Source: Yinghuangia seranimata (GTDB taxonomy: Bacteria > Actinomycetota > Actinomycetes > Streptomycetales > Streptomycetaceae). From it: a stretch of 64,000 bases of DNA. Made by a program: the position numbers and the translations under genes. Below are positions 26,048 to 35,123 of this stretch, one piece after another (position 1 is the first letter of the stretch; every line of letters begins with the position of its first letter). The notes below the pieces were generated by a model. That model was not told the DNA's origin. It was given only the letters and a program-made list of their open reading frames with translations, and ran no database searches. The stretch is taken from contig NZ_JASAOI010000022.1 in NCBI RefSeq assembly GCF_029953285.1, positions 62,001-126,000 on the forward strand, given 5' to 3'.

Positions 26048-27406
26048 ATGGCAGCAGGCCAGCCGTACGACGTGGACCGGCTCCGCACCCAGATCGCGGA
26101 CGGCGTCATCGACACCGTCCTGGTCGCCTTCACCGACATGCAGGGCCGGCTGCAAGGCAAACGCCTCTCGGCGCGCTACTTCATGGAGGAAGTCCTCAGC
26201 CACAACACCGAGGGCTGCAACTACCTCCTCGCCGTCGACATCGACATGAACACCGTCGACGGCTACGCGATGAGCTCCTGGGAGAAGGGCTACGGCGACT
26301 TCGTCCTGGTCTCCGACCTCAGCACGCTGCGCCCCGTGCCGTGGAACGACGGCACCGCGATGGTGCTCGCCGACCTCGCGTGGGAGGACGGCACCCCCGT
26401 CGTCGCGTCCCCGCGCCAGATCCTCAAGGCCCAGACCGACCGCCTCGCCGCCCTCGGGCAGCGCGCCATGGTCGGCACCGAGCTCGAGTTCGTGGTCTAC
26501 CGCGACACGTTCGAGCAGGCGTGGAGCCGCGGCTACCGCGACCTCACCCCGGCCAACCAGTACAACGTCGACTACAGCGTGCTGGGCACCGCCCGCATCG
26601 AGCCGCTGCTGCGCCGCATCCGCAACGAGATGACCGACGCCGGCATGTACGTCGAGTCGGCCAAGGGCGAGTGCAACCTCGGCCAGCACGAGATCGCCTT
26701 CCGGTACGCCGAGGCCGTCGCCACCTGCGACAACCACAGCATCTACAAGAACGGCGCCAAGGAGATCGCCGCGCAGGAGGGCATGAGCCTGACCTTCATG
26801 GCCAAGCCGAACCAGCGCGAGGGCAACTCCTGCCACATCCACCTGTCGCTGCGCACCGACACGGCGCCGGTGCTCGCGGGCGACGGCCCGTTCGGGCTGT
26901 CGAAGACCGGTGAGCACTTCCTCGCCGGGCAGCTCGCCACCCTGCGCGAGTTCACCCTGCTGTACGCGCCGAACATCAACTCCTACAAGCGCTTCCAGCC
27001 CGGCACGTTCGCGCCGACCGCCGTGCAGTGGGGCGTCGACAACCGCACGTGCGCGCTGCGCCTCGTCGGCCACGGCCAGTCGCTGCGCGTCGAGAACCGG
27101 GTGCCGGGCGGCGACGTCAACCCGTACCTCGCGGTGGCCGGCATGATCGCCGCCGGGCAGTACGGCATCGAGAACGAACTGCCGCTCATCGCACCGCAGA
27201 CCGGCAACGCGTACACCTCGGGCGCCGAGACCGTTCCGACCACGCTGCGCGAAGCCCTCGACCTGTGGGAGAAGAGCGAGCTCGCCCGGACCGTGTTCGG
27301 CGAGGAGGTGCACGCGCACTACGCGAACGCCGCCAAGGTCGAACTCGCCGCGTACGAGGCCGCCGTCACCGACTGGGAGCTCTTCCGCGGCTTCGAGCGC
27401 ATGTAG
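26048..27406 (+). CDS. glutamine synthetase-like gamma-glutamyl-amine ligase (GlnA3/GlnA4 type)
   Basis: ATP-dependent ligase joining glutamate to an amine. 452 residues, shorter than GlnA, with all GS blocks: DMQGRLQGKR, GTELEFVV (metal Glu), SAKGECNLGQHEIAF, NSCHIHLSL (active-site His), NINSYKRFQPGTFAPT, NRTCALRLVGHG and ENRVPGGDVNPYLAVAG. The opening and ANQYNVDYSVLGTARIEPLLRRIRNEM are those of Streptomyces GlnA3/GlnA4, which gamma-glutamylate polyamines or ethanolamine rather than ammonia. The operon contains an SDR but no amine oxidase, which favours an amino alcohol. GGGGAGG precedes ATG 26048; GTG 26027 is an alternative. Confidence 0.88.
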   Translation: MAAGQPYDVDRLRTQIADGVIDTVLVAFTDMQGRLQGKRLSARYFMEEVLSHNTEGCNYLLAVDIDMNTVDGYAMSSWEKGYGDFVLVSDLSTLRPVPWNDGTAMVLADLAWEDGTPVVASPRQILKAQTDRLAALGQRAMVGTELEFVVYRDTFEQAWSRGYRDLTPANQYNVDYSVLGTARIEPLLRRIRNEMTDAGMYVESAKGECNLGQHEIAFRYAEAVATCDNHSIYKNGAKEIAAQEGMSLTFMAKPNQREGNSCHIHLSLRTDTAPVLAGDGPFGLSKTGEHFLAGQLATLREFTLLYAPNINSYKRFQPGTFAPTAVQWGVDNRTCALRLVGHGQSLRVENRVPGGDVNPYLAVAGMIAAGQYGIENELPLIAPQTGNAYTSGAETVPTTLREALDLWEKSELARTVFGEEVHAHYANAAKVELAAYEAAVTDWELFRGFERM

Positions 27407-27472
27407 CCGCCCGCTCCCGCAGCGCTTCCGCGGCACCCCGTGCCGTACCACCAGACACGAGAAAGGGCCGCG

Positions 27473-28840
27473 ATGGCCGACGACGTCTTCGACGTGATCA
27501 ACCCCGCGACCGAGGAGCTGGTCGCCTCCGTGCCGATGGCGGACGCCGACGAGGTCGACCGCGCGGTGCGCAAGGCCGCGGCCGCGTACCCCGCCTGGCG
27601 GGCCGTCAGCCCCGGCGACCGCGCGCGCCTGCTGCGCCGCTTCGCCGAGGTCGTCGACGCGCACACCGACGAACTGGCCGCGCTGGAGATCGCCGAGGCC
27701 GGGCATCCGGTCGGCAACGCGCGGTGGGAGGTCGGCAACCTCCGCGACGTCCTGCACTACTACGCGGGCGCCCCCGAGCGCCTGACGGGCCGCCAGATCC
27801 CGGTCCCGGGCGGCGTCGACGTCACGTTCCAGGAGCCGCTCGGGGTCGTCGGCCTGATCGTGCCGTGGAACTTCCCGCTGCCGATCCTCGGCTGGGGCCT
27901 CGCCCCGGCGCTCGCCGCGGGCAACACGGTCGTCGCCAAGCCGGCCGAGCTGACCCCGCTGACGGCGGTGCGGGTCGCCGAACTCGCCCTGGAGGCGGGC
28001 CTGCCGGAGGGCGTCTTCCAGGTGCTGCCGGGCCGCGGCGCGGTGGCCGGGCGCGCGCTCGTCGACCACCCGGACGTCCGCAAGATCGTGTTCACCGGGT
28101 CGACCGCGGTCGGCAAGGAGATCATGGCGCGTGCCGCCGGCACGATGAAGCGCGTCACGCTCGAACTCGGCGGCAAGAGCGCCAACATCGTGTTCGCCGA
28201 CGCCGACCTGGAGAAGGCCGCCGCGGCCGCCCCCATGTCGTTCTGCGACAACACCGGGCAGGACTGCTGCGCCCGCAGCCGCATCCTCGTGCAGCGCGAC
28301 GTGCTCGACCGCTTCCTCGAACTGCTCGAGCCGCACATCCTCGCGGTCAAGGCCGGCGACCCCAACGACCCCGCGACCGAGATGGGGCCGCTGGTCTCGG
28401 CGGGCCAGCTCGAGCGGGTGCGCGGCTACGTCCCTGAGGACGCGCCGGTCGCGATCCGCGGCACCGCGCCGCAGGGCAAGGGCTTCTGGTACCCGGCGAC
28501 GGTCCTCACCCCGGCCGACCCGCTGGACCGCACCGTCACCGACGAGATCTTCGGCCCGGTGACCGCGGTCATCCCGTTCGAGGACGAGGACGACGCGGTG
28601 CGCATCGCCAACGCCACCGCGTACGGCCTGGCCGGCTCCCTGTGGACCCGCGACGTGGGCCGCGCGCTGCGCGTCAGCCGCGGCGTCGAGGCCGGCAACC
28701 TGTCCGTCAACTCGCACTCCTCGGTGCGCTACTGGACGCCCTTCGGCGGCTTCAAGCAGTCCGGCCTCGGCCGCGAGCTCGGCCCCGACGCGCTGTCCGC
28801 GTTCACCGAGACCAAGAACGTGTTCATCGCGAACGACTGA
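27473..28840 (+). CDS. NAD(P)-dependent aldehyde dehydrogenase
   Basis: 455 residues of the ALDH superfamily: VPWNFPLPILGWGLAPALAAGN, cofactor loop GSTAVGKEIM, LELGGKSANIVF with the general-base Glu, and NTGQDCCARS with the catalytic Cys at 265. The C-terminal PFGGFKQSGLGRELGP is standard. It should oxidise the gamma-glutamyl aldehyde made in this pathway to the acid, like PuuC. ATG 27473 was chosen over an upstream in-frame codon because GAAAGGG precedes it and the family starts there. It is 66 bases after the ligase gene, same operon. Confidence 0.93.
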   Translation: MADDVFDVINPATEELVASVPMADADEVDRAVRKAAAAYPAWRAVSPGDRARLLRRFAEVVDAHTDELAALEIAEAGHPVGNARWEVGNLRDVLHYYAGAPERLTGRQIPVPGGVDVTFQEPLGVVGLIVPWNFPLPILGWGLAPALAAGNTVVAKPAELTPLTAVRVAELALEAGLPEGVFQVLPGRGAVAGRALVDHPDVRKIVFTGSTAVGKEIMARAAGTMKRVTLELGGKSANIVFADADLEKAAAAAPMSFCDNTGQDCCARSRILVQRDVLDRFLELLEPHILAVKAGDPNDPATEMGPLVSAGQLERVRGYVPEDAPVAIRGTAPQGKGFWYPATVLTPADPLDRTVTDEIFGPVTAVIPFEDEDDAVRIANATAYGLAGSLWTRDVGRALRVSRGVEAGNLSVNSHSSVRYWTPFGGFKQSGLGRELGPDALSAFTETKNVFIAND

Positions 28841-28909
28841 CCCATTGGCACACCAGCCCAGCACCAGCCCAGCACCCGCTCGGCACCAGCACCGTGGAGG
28901 ACTGACCAA

Positions 28910-29674
28910 GTGAAGCGTTTCGAAGGCCGTACGGCCGTCATCACCGGCGCCGGCAGCGGCATCGGGCTCGCCACCGCGAAGCGCCTCGCGTCCGAGGGCG
29001 CCAACGTGGTGTGCGTCGACATCGACGAGACGGCCGGCAAGGCGGCCGCCGACGCGGTCGGCGGCCTGTACGTCAAGGCCGACGTCACCGACGAGGCCGA
29101 CGTCGAGGCCATGTACCAGGCTGCGTTCGACGCCTACGGCTCGGTCGACGTCGCGTTCAACAACGCCGGCATCTCGCCGCCCGACGACGACTCCATCCTC
29201 ACCACCGGCATCGACGCCTGGCGCCGCGTGCAGGAGGTCAACCTGACCTCGGTGTACCTGTGCTGCAAGTACGCCATCCCCTACATGCAGCGCCAGGGCA
29301 AGGGCTCGATCGTCAACACCGCGTCGTTCGTGGCCCGCATGGGCGCCGCGACGTCGCAGATCTCGTACACCGCGTCCAAGGGCGGCGTGCTCGCGATGTC
29401 CCGCGAGCTGGGCGTGCAGTTCGCCCGCGAGGGCATCCGCGTCAACGCGCTCTGCCCTGGGCCGGTCAACACGCCGCTGCTCCAGGAGCTGTTCGCGAAG
29501 GACCCCGAGCGGGCCGCGCGCCGTCTGGTGCACATCCCGACCGGCCGCTTCGCCGAGGCCGACGAGATCGCCGCGGCGGTCGCGTTCCTCGCCTCCGACG
29601 ACGCGTCCTTCATCACGGCCGCCGAGTTCCTCGTGGACGGCGGCATCTCGGGGGCGTACGTCACCCCCGTGTAA
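28910..29674 (+). CDS. SDR-family oxidoreductase of the gamma-glutamylation operon
   Basis: 254 residues: TGAGSGIG, VDIDE (NAD preference), NNAG, catalytic Ser and YTASKGGVLAMSRELG, PGPVNTPLL and ITAAEFLVDGGISG. GGAGG lies nine bases before the GTG start. In a gamma-glutamyl ethanolamide pathway it would oxidise the alcohol to the aldehyde used by the preceding dehydrogenase. Before its start, 28856-28892 holds short CACCAGCCCAGCA repeats. Two hairpins after the stop end this transcription unit. Confidence 0.9.
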   Translation: MKRFEGRTAVITGAGSGIGLATAKRLASEGANVVCVDIDETAGKAAADAVGGLYVKADVTDEADVEAMYQAAFDAYGSVDVAFNNAGISPPDDDSILTTGIDAWRRVQEVNLTSVYLCCKYAIPYMQRQGKGSIVNTASFVARMGAATSQISYTASKGGVLAMSRELGVQFAREGIRVNALCPGPVNTPLLQELFAKDPERAARRLVHIPTGRFAEADEIAAAVAFLASDDASFITAAEFLVDGGISGAYVTPV

Positions 29675-29681
29675 GCGGCAC

Positions 29682-29759
29682 GCGGGCCGGGTTCGCGTCC
29701 GGCCCGCGACGACGAGGGGCAGGCCCGGGCCCGTAGGGGGGATCCGCGCCTGCCCCTCG
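29682..29759 (+). terminator. double hairpin after the SDR gene
   Basis: Two stems in tandem: GCGGGCCGG (29682-29690)/CCGGCCCGC (29699-29707) and CGAGGGGCAGGC (29713-29724)/GCCTGCCCCTCG (29748-29759). They separate the hydrolase gene from the operon, so it must have its own promoter, perhaps in the AT-rich stretch 29858-29891. Confidence 0.65.
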
Positions 29760-29950
29760 CCGCCGGCCTTGCGCCGGGCGGCGGCCGGAACCCACCCCCG
29801 TGCCACCGCCCGGCGGCGAGCCGCGCGTGACGAACAACGCGTGCGGCGCCGACACATACGTTTCTATATCCGCTCATACTTGCCCGTATTGGCGAGCGCC
29901 CCGTGCCCGCCCGTCCCCACCGCACGACCGTCAGACAGGTGGTTTCGCGC

Positions 29951-30742
29951 ATGTCCCGTCCCGTCATCGGCATCACCGTCTACAGCGAGCAGGCGAAGTG
30001 GGCCGCGTGGGACGTCCAGGCGACGTTGCTGCCCCAGGCGTACGTCGACCGCGTCGCGGCGGCGGGCGGCCTGCCCGTGCTGCTGCCGTCGGTGCCCGAC
30101 ATCGCCGAGGCGCTCGACCGGATCGACGGACTGGTCGTCGCGGGCGGCGGCGACGTCGACCCCGCGCGCTACCGCAGCGCGGCGCACGAGCTGACCGGCT
30201 GGGTGCGCCCCGCGCGCGACACCGCGGAGTTCGCGCTCGCCGAAGGCGCCCTCGCGCGCCGCATGCCGGTGCTCGGGATCTGCCGCGGCCTCCAGGTCCT
30301 CAACGTGCTGCGCGGCGGCACGCTCGTTCAGCACCTGCCCGACCGGCTCGGCGACACCCGGCACGCGCCCGCGCCCGGGCAGTACGGTCGGCACGCCGTC
30401 ACGCTGGTCGACGGCAGCCGCACCGCGCAGCTGTACGGCCGCACCGAGATCGACGTCGCGACCTACCACCACCAGGCCGTCGACTCACTCGGCGCCGGCC
30501 TCGTGGTCACCGGGCGCGCGCCGGACGGGACCGTCGAGGCGGTCGAGCTGCCCGGCCAGCCGTTCGCGGTCGCCGTGCAGTGGCACCCGGAGGTCGACCC
30601 CGACCTGTCGCCGTTCACCGGGCTGGTCGCCGCCGCGACCGCGTGGGCGCACACCGGCGCGGAGCCGGGAACAGAGGAGCGCACGCCGGTCGACGCGACC
30701 GCCGCGGGCGCCCAACCGGCCGGAGCGGCCGCCGCGGTGTGA
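29951..30742 (+). CDS. class-I glutamine amidotransferase-like gamma-glutamyl hydrolase (peptidase C26, PuuD-like)
   Basis: 263 residues. Catalytic triad: Cys111 in GICRGLQVLN, His212 and Glu214 in QWHPE. PVIGITVYSEQAKWAAWD and DGLVVAGGGDVDPARY are typical of the PuuD/gamma-glutamyl-GABA hydrolase family. It would release glutamate from the gamma-glutamylated acid at the end of the pathway (giving glycine in the ethanolamine version). The last 40 residues are Ala-rich and dispensable-looking. ATG 29951 is where homologous sequence starts; GGTGG lies upstream. Confidence 0.9.
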   Translation: MSRPVIGITVYSEQAKWAAWDVQATLLPQAYVDRVAAAGGLPVLLPSVPDIAEALDRIDGLVVAGGGDVDPARYRSAAHELTGWVRPARDTAEFALAEGALARRMPVLGICRGLQVLNVLRGGTLVQHLPDRLGDTRHAPAPGQYGRHAVTLVDGSRTAQLYGRTEIDVATYHHQAVDSLGAGLVVTGRAPDGTVEAVELPGQPFAVAVQWHPEVDPDLSPFTGLVAAATAWAHTGAEPGTEERTPVDATAAGAQPAGAAAAV

Positions 30743-30880
30743 GCCCCCGCGCGCCGTCCGGAACCGGCCACGCACGCCCCTGACGCGAAGACGCGGCCCG
30801 GACTCAGGCGCATCACGGTTGCGTGACGTACCGCCCGGAGAGGCGAATTCACCGGTTACCACTCAGTATGGTCGCCGATC

Positions 30881-31732
30881 ATGACCCCCCTCGCGTGGAC
30901 CCTGCTCGCGGTGGCCGCCGTCCTGGCGGTCGTCGACTGGGTCGCGCTCGCCCGCGTGGACGTGGGCACCGCGCTGCGGCTCCGCTCCGGGGCGGCCGGC
31001 GGGGGACGGGTCGCCGGGGCATCCGAAGGCGCGGGCGGCGGGGCGTCGCTCGCGGCGTACGCGGACACGGGGCACACCGACGCCGGGCCGGGGGAGACCG
31101 GCTACGCCGAGGCCGGGTACGCGCCGCCGCCGGGTTACGAGGAGGCCGTCTACGTCGGCCCCGACGACCTGGCGCGCGCCTCGCGCACCGACCGCCGCAC
31201 CAGACCCGCGGTCACCCTCGCCCTGATCGCGTTCGCCGCCGTCGTCCAGCCGGCCAGCCGCGCCGAACAGGCGGCCTTCCTCGCGGCACTCGTGCTGTCG
31301 CTCGCCCGCGACCTGATATCCCCCGACGGCAACCGGTGGTTCCCCGCGGCGGTCACCGTCTCGCTGGGCGCGCACATCGCCTACATCGTCGGCTTCCAGC
31401 AGGTCGGGTGGTCCTGGCTGTGGGCCGCGGCGGGGATCGTGGTCGTGCTGGTCGCCGCGCTCGCGTACGCGGTCCGGCTCGTCCTCGGCGCCCGCGCGGC
31501 CGAACCGGCGCTCACCGTCCCGGTCGTGCTCTACGTCGGAGTGCTGTCCGTGATGGTCGTCGCCGCCTCCGCCACCGGGCAGCCCACCGCCGTCGCGGGC
31601 GCGTTCCTCTACTACTGCGCGGACGCGGTCGCCGGCTGGAACCGCTTCCGCGAACCGACGCCCTACGCGCGCGCCACCATTGCCGTCGCCTACCACCTCG
31701 CGCGGGTGCTGCTCGTGGTCTCGCTGCTGTGA
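30881..31732 (+). CDS. YhhN/TMEM86-like membrane protein (lysoplasmalogenase family)
   Basis: 283 residues. One N-terminal helix, a Gly/Ala/Tyr-rich insertion (about 38-100) with no membrane segments, then about seven helices. The last two thirds follow the YhhN pattern: FLAALVLSLARDLI, VSLGAHIAYIVGF, VPVVLYVGVLSVMV, GAFLYYCADAVAGWNRF and TYHLAR-like YHLARVLLVVSLL. Family members hydrolyse the vinyl ether bond of lysoplasmalogens; the insertion is unusual. TATGGT lies 8 bases before the ATG (leaderless). Confidence 0.65.
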   Translation: MTPLAWTLLAVAAVLAVVDWVALARVDVGTALRLRSGAAGGGRVAGASEGAGGGASLAAYADTGHTDAGPGETGYAEAGYAPPPGYEEAVYVGPDDLARASRTDRRTRPAVTLALIAFAAVVQPASRAEQAAFLAALVLSLARDLISPDGNRWFPAAVTVSLGAHIAYIVGFQQVGWSWLWAAAGIVVVLVAALAYAVRLVLGARAAEPALTVPVVLYVGVLSVMVVAASATGQPTAVAGAFLYYCADAVAGWNRFREPTPYARATIAVAYHLARVLLVVSLL

Positions 31733-31792
31733 ACCCGCCAGGGGCGTCCCGCCCGGACCGGGATATCCCGAAGCCCCGCCCACCCGCTGCGG

Positions 31793-31798
31793 TACCCT
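31793..31798 (+). promoter_or_regulatory. -10 hexamer of the leuS leader transcript
   Basis: TACCCT ends 6 bases before the leader-peptide ATG, so the leader would be translated from a leaderless mRNA. A good -35 is not visible. Confidence 0.5.
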
Positions 31799-31804
31799 GT
31801 CCCC

Positions 31805-31840
31805 ATGCGTGCCGTACTGCTGCTTACCGGGCCGCGCTGA
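31805..31840 (+). CDS. leucine leader peptide of leuS attenuator
   Basis: An 11-codon open frame encoding MRAVLLLTGPR, with three consecutive Leu codons (CTG CTG CTT), ends 46 bases before an intrinsic terminator and 131 bases before leuS. This is the layout of ribosome-mediated attenuation: ribosome stalling at the Leu codons when charged leucyl-tRNA is scarce would favour read-through into leuS. Leader-peptide attenuators are known for amino-acid genes in actinobacteria. The peptide itself has no other expected function. Confidence 0.75.
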   Translation: MRAVLLLTGPR

Positions 31841-31846
31841 GCGGGC

Positions 31847-31912
31847 GGGCGAGACCAGGCTCTCGCCCACCTCGGCGCGGCGACCCCTCCTGAGCGAGGG
31901 GTTTTTGTATTT
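31847..31912 (+). terminator. leuS attenuator: upstream hairpin and intrinsic terminator
   Basis: GGGCGAGA (31847-31854) pairs with TCTCGCCC (31861-31868). The terminator stem CCCCTC (31884-31889)/GAGGGG (31896-31901) is followed by TTTTTGTATTT, one of the few true T-tracts in the window. It sits between the leader peptide and leuS, where no other gene ends, which marks it as regulatory. Confidence 0.8.
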
Positions 31913-31971
31913 CCGGACAAGCCCCCGCAATAACGACGCGCCGACGTGTGCACCCAGGAGCCCTGAGGACG

Positions 31972-34854
31972 ATGACCGAGACGACGCAGGCCGCCGAGCC
32001 GACCGAGCCCCACCGCTACACGGCCGCGATGGCCGGCGAGATCGAGCTGCGCTGGCAGGACCGCTGGGCGGAGGAGGGCACCTTCGAGGCGCCCAACCCG
32101 GCCGGTCCGCTGGCCGAGCCGGACAAGGTCGCGGGCCGCGAGAAGATGTTCGTGATGGACATGTTCCCGTACCCCTCGGGTGCGGGCCTGCACGTCGGCC
32201 ACCCGCTGGGCTACATCGCGACCGACGTCTACTCCCGGTTCAAGCGCATGACCGGCTACAACGTGCTGCACACGCTGGGCTACGACGCCTTCGGCCTGCC
32301 CGCCGAGCAGTACGCGGTGCAGACGGGCACGCACCCGCGCGTCACCACCGAGGCGAACATCGCCAACATGCGGCGCCAGCTGCGCCGCCTGGGCCTGGGC
32401 CACGACCAGCGCCGCTCGATCGCGACGATCGACCCGGACTACTACCGCTGGACGCAGTGGATCTTCCTGCAGATCCGCAACTCCTGGTACGACACCGAGG
32501 CCGACGGCGGCGCCGGCCGCGCCCGCCCGATCGCCGAACTGGTCGAGCAGTTCGAGAAGGGCACCCGCGCGGTCCCCGGCGGCGGAGCGTGGGCCGACCT
32601 GTCCCGCGCCGAGCAGGCCAAGGTCGTCGACGGCTTCCGCCTGGCGTACCTGTCCGAGGCGCCGGTCAACTGGTGCCCGGGCCTGGGCACCGTGCTGGCG
32701 AACGAGGAGGTCACCGCCGAGGGGCGCAGCGAGCGTGGCAACTTCCCGGTCTTCAAGAGCAATCTGAAGCAGTGGATGATGCGCATCACCGCGTACTCCG
32801 ACCGCCTGATCGACGACCTGGACGAGCTGGACTGGCCCGAGCCGGTCAAGCTGATGCAGCGCAACTGGATCGGCCGCTCCGAGGGCGCGCACATCGACTT
32901 CGCGTTCGACGGGCACGCCGACACCACCGTGCGGGTCTTCACGACGCGGCAGGACACGCTGTTCGGTGCGACGTACATGGTCCTGGCGCCCGAGCACGAG
33001 CTGGTCGGCTCCGTCGTCCCGGCGGCGTGGCCCGAGGGCACCCCCGAGGCGTGGAAGGGCGGCGCGGCGACGCCGGCCGAGGCGGTCGCGGCGTACCGCG
33101 CGCAGGCCGCCGCCAAGTCCGAGGTCGAACGGCAGACCGAGGGCAAGGACAAGACCGGCGTCTTCACCGGCGCGTACGCGGTCAACCCCGCGAGCGGCGC
33201 CCGCGTCCCGGTCTTCATCGCCGACTACGTGCTGGCCGGCTACGGCACCGGCGCGATCATGGCGGTCCCCGCGCACGACCACCGCGACTTCGAGTTCGCG
33301 CGCAAGTTCGACCTGCCGATGACCTGCGTCGTCGAGCCGGAGGACGGCCGCTCGACCGACCCGGCGACCTGGGACGACGCGTTCGACTCGAAGACCGCGA
33401 AGATCATCAACTCGGCGGCGGGCGACTTCAGCCTGAACGGCCTGGCGGTGCCCGACGCCAAGAAGGCGATGGACGCGCACCTGGCCGCCGAGGGCGTCGG
33501 CGCGCCGACGATCACCTACAAGCTGCGCGACTGGCTGTTCAGCCGGCAGCGCTACTGGGGCGAGCCGTTCCCGATCGTCTACGACGAGGACGGCGTCGCG
33601 CACGAGCTGCCCGAGTCGATGCTGCCCGTCGAACTGCCCGAGATCGACGACTACCGGCCGCGCACGTTCGACCCGAACGACGCCGACACGCAGCCCGAGA
33701 CGCCGCTGTCGCGCCGCGAGGACTGGGTCACCGTCGAGCTGGACCTGGGCGACGGGCCGCGCACGTACCGCCGCGAGACCAACACCATGCCCAACTGGGC
33801 CGGTTCGTGCTGGTACGAGCTGCGCTACCTGGACCCGACCAACGACGCCGTGCTGGTCGACCCCGAGAACGAGCGCTACTGGATGGGCCCGCGCACCGAG
33901 GGCGCGTCGGGCGGCGTCGACCTGTACGTCGGCGGTGTCGAGCACGCGGTGCTGCACCTGCTGTACTCGCGCTTCTGGCACAAGGTGCTGTTCGACCTGG
34001 GCCACGTCTCGTCGTTCGAGCCGTTCCACCGCCTGGTCAACCAGGGCTACATCCAGGCGTTCGCCTACACCGACTCGCGCGGCGTGTACGTGCAGGCCGA
34101 CGAGGTCACCGAGGAGGACGGCAAGTTCTTCCACGGCGGCCAGGAGGTCAAGCGCGAGTACGGCAAGATGGGCAAGTCGCTGAAGAACTCGGTCACCCCC
34201 GAGCAGATGTGCGACGAGTACGGCGCCGACACGCTGCGCCTGTACGAGATGTCCATGGGCCCGCTGGAGATGTCGCGCCCCTGGGAGACCCGCGCGGTCG
34301 TCGGCTCGTACCGCTTCCTGCAGCGGCTGTGGCGCAACATCGTCGACGAGGGCACCGGCCTGCCGCGCGTCTCCGACGCCGAGCCGGACGAGGCGACGCT
34401 GCGCGCGCTGCACAAGACCATCGACGGCATGCGCCGCGACCTGGACGGCATGCGGTTCAACACCGCCATCGCCAAGGCCATCGAGCTGAACAACCAGCTG
34501 ACCAGGCTGGACGCGGTGCCGCGCGGCGTCGCCGAGCAGCTGGTGCTGATGGTCGCGCCGCTGGTGCCGCACATCGCCGAGGAGCTGTGGGCCCAGCTGG
34601 GCCACGAGGGCTCGCTGGCGCACCTCGACTACCCGGAGGCGGACCCGGCCTATCTGGTCGACGACACCGTCACCTGCGTCGTGCAGATCAAGGGCAAGGT
34701 CAAGGCCCGCCTGGAGGTCCCGCCCGCGATCGGCGAGGACGACCTGCGCGAACTGGCGCTGGCCGACCCGACGGTGCAGGCGGCGCTGGACGGCGCGGGT
34801 GTACGCATGGTGATCGTGCGGGCACCGAAACTGGTCAACATCGTCCCGAGCTGA
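31972..34854 (+). CDS. leuS: leucyl-tRNA synthetase
   Basis: 960-residue class I aminoacyl-tRNA synthetase charging tRNA-Leu. The ATP motif HVGH is at 74-77 ([14 protein letters not shown]). The editing domain lies between about 240 and 430 ([23 protein letters not shown]), [18 protein letters not shown] is the family signature, and KMGKS is at 732-736 (variant of KMSKS). The C-terminal end is of the bacterial type. ATG 31972 was chosen with TGAGGACG just upstream; a GTG 24 bases earlier is less likely. Expression is probably set by the Leu-peptide attenuator upstream. Confidence 0.98.
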   Translation: MTETTQAAEPTEPHRYTAAMAGEIELRWQDRWAEEGTFEAPNPAGPLAEPDKVAGREKMFVMDMFPYPSGAGLHVGHPLGYIATDVYSRFKRMTGYNVLHTLGYDAFGLPAEQYAVQTGTHPRVTTEANIANMRRQLRRLGLGHDQRRSIATIDPDYYRWTQWIFLQIRNSWYDTEADGGAGRARPIAELVEQFEKGTRAVPGGGAWADLSRAEQAKVVDGFRLAYLSEAPVNWCPGLGTVLANEEVTAEGRSERGNFPVFKSNLKQWMMRITAYSDRLIDDLDELDWPEPVKLMQRNWIGRSEGAHIDFAFDGHADTTVRVFTTRQDTLFGATYMVLAPEHELVGSVVPAAWPEGTPEAWKGGAATPAEAVAAYRAQAAAKSEVERQTEGKDKTGVFTGAYAVNPASGARVPVFIADYVLAGYGTGAIMAVPAHDHRDFEFARKFDLPMTCVVEPEDGRSTDPATWDDAFDSKTAKIINSAAGDFSLNGLAVPDAKKAMDAHLAAEGVGAPTITYKLRDWLFSRQRYWGEPFPIVYDEDGVAHELPESMLPVELPEIDDYRPRTFDPNDADTQPETPLSRREDWVTVELDLGDGPRTYRRETNTMPNWAGSCWYELRYLDPTNDAVLVDPENERYWMGPRTEGASGGVDLYVGGVEHAVLHLLYSRFWHKVLFDLGHVSSFEPFHRLVNQGYIQAFAYTDSRGVYVQADEVTEEDGKFFHGGQEVKREYGKMGKSLKNSVTPEQMCDEYGADTLRLYEMSMGPLEMSRPWETRAVVGSYRFLQRLWRNIVDEGTGLPRVSDAEPDEATLRALHKTIDGMRRDLDGMRFNTAIAKAIELNNQLTRLDAVPRGVAEQLVLMVAPLVPHIAEELWAQLGHEGSLAHLDYPEADPAYLVDDTVTCVVQIKGKVKARLEVPPAIGEDDLRELALADPTVQAALDGAGVRMVIVRAPKLVNIVPS

Positions 34855-34862
34855 TCGGACAC

Positions 34863-34910
34863 GCTGCGGGGTCCGCCCCGGTCTCCGGACCGGTGCGGGC
34901 CCCGCGGCGT
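34863..34910 (+). terminator. GC-rich hairpin after leuS
   Basis: CGCTGCGGGG (34863-34872) and CCCCGCGGCG (34901-34910) form outer arms, with CGGTC/GACCG pairing inside. The rest of the gap to 35124 (269 bases) shows no gene, only the promoter-like TAGTGT near 35080. Confidence 0.5.
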
Positions 34911-35123
34911 ACCCGCCCGGGTTGCCCTCGGTGTCGACTGTTCGCGTGATTCCCGGGCAGTCGGGGCGGTGGAGCGACCGGCCGTTTCCACGCGGTGTCC
35001 GGTCGATTTCCGCGCTGTGACGGATCGCCCGGGAACGGGGGGATTTCGTCCGGCGTGAACGCCTGGCCGCCATACGGCGCTAGTGTTGGAATTCGCAGGT
35101 GGCGACCTGGGAGGAGACCAACC

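Noticed and set aside
31799-31971. T-box riboswitch before leuS
   Set aside because: No T-box consensus or specifier-loop architecture was recognised; the short Leu-rich open frame plus terminator explains the region better.
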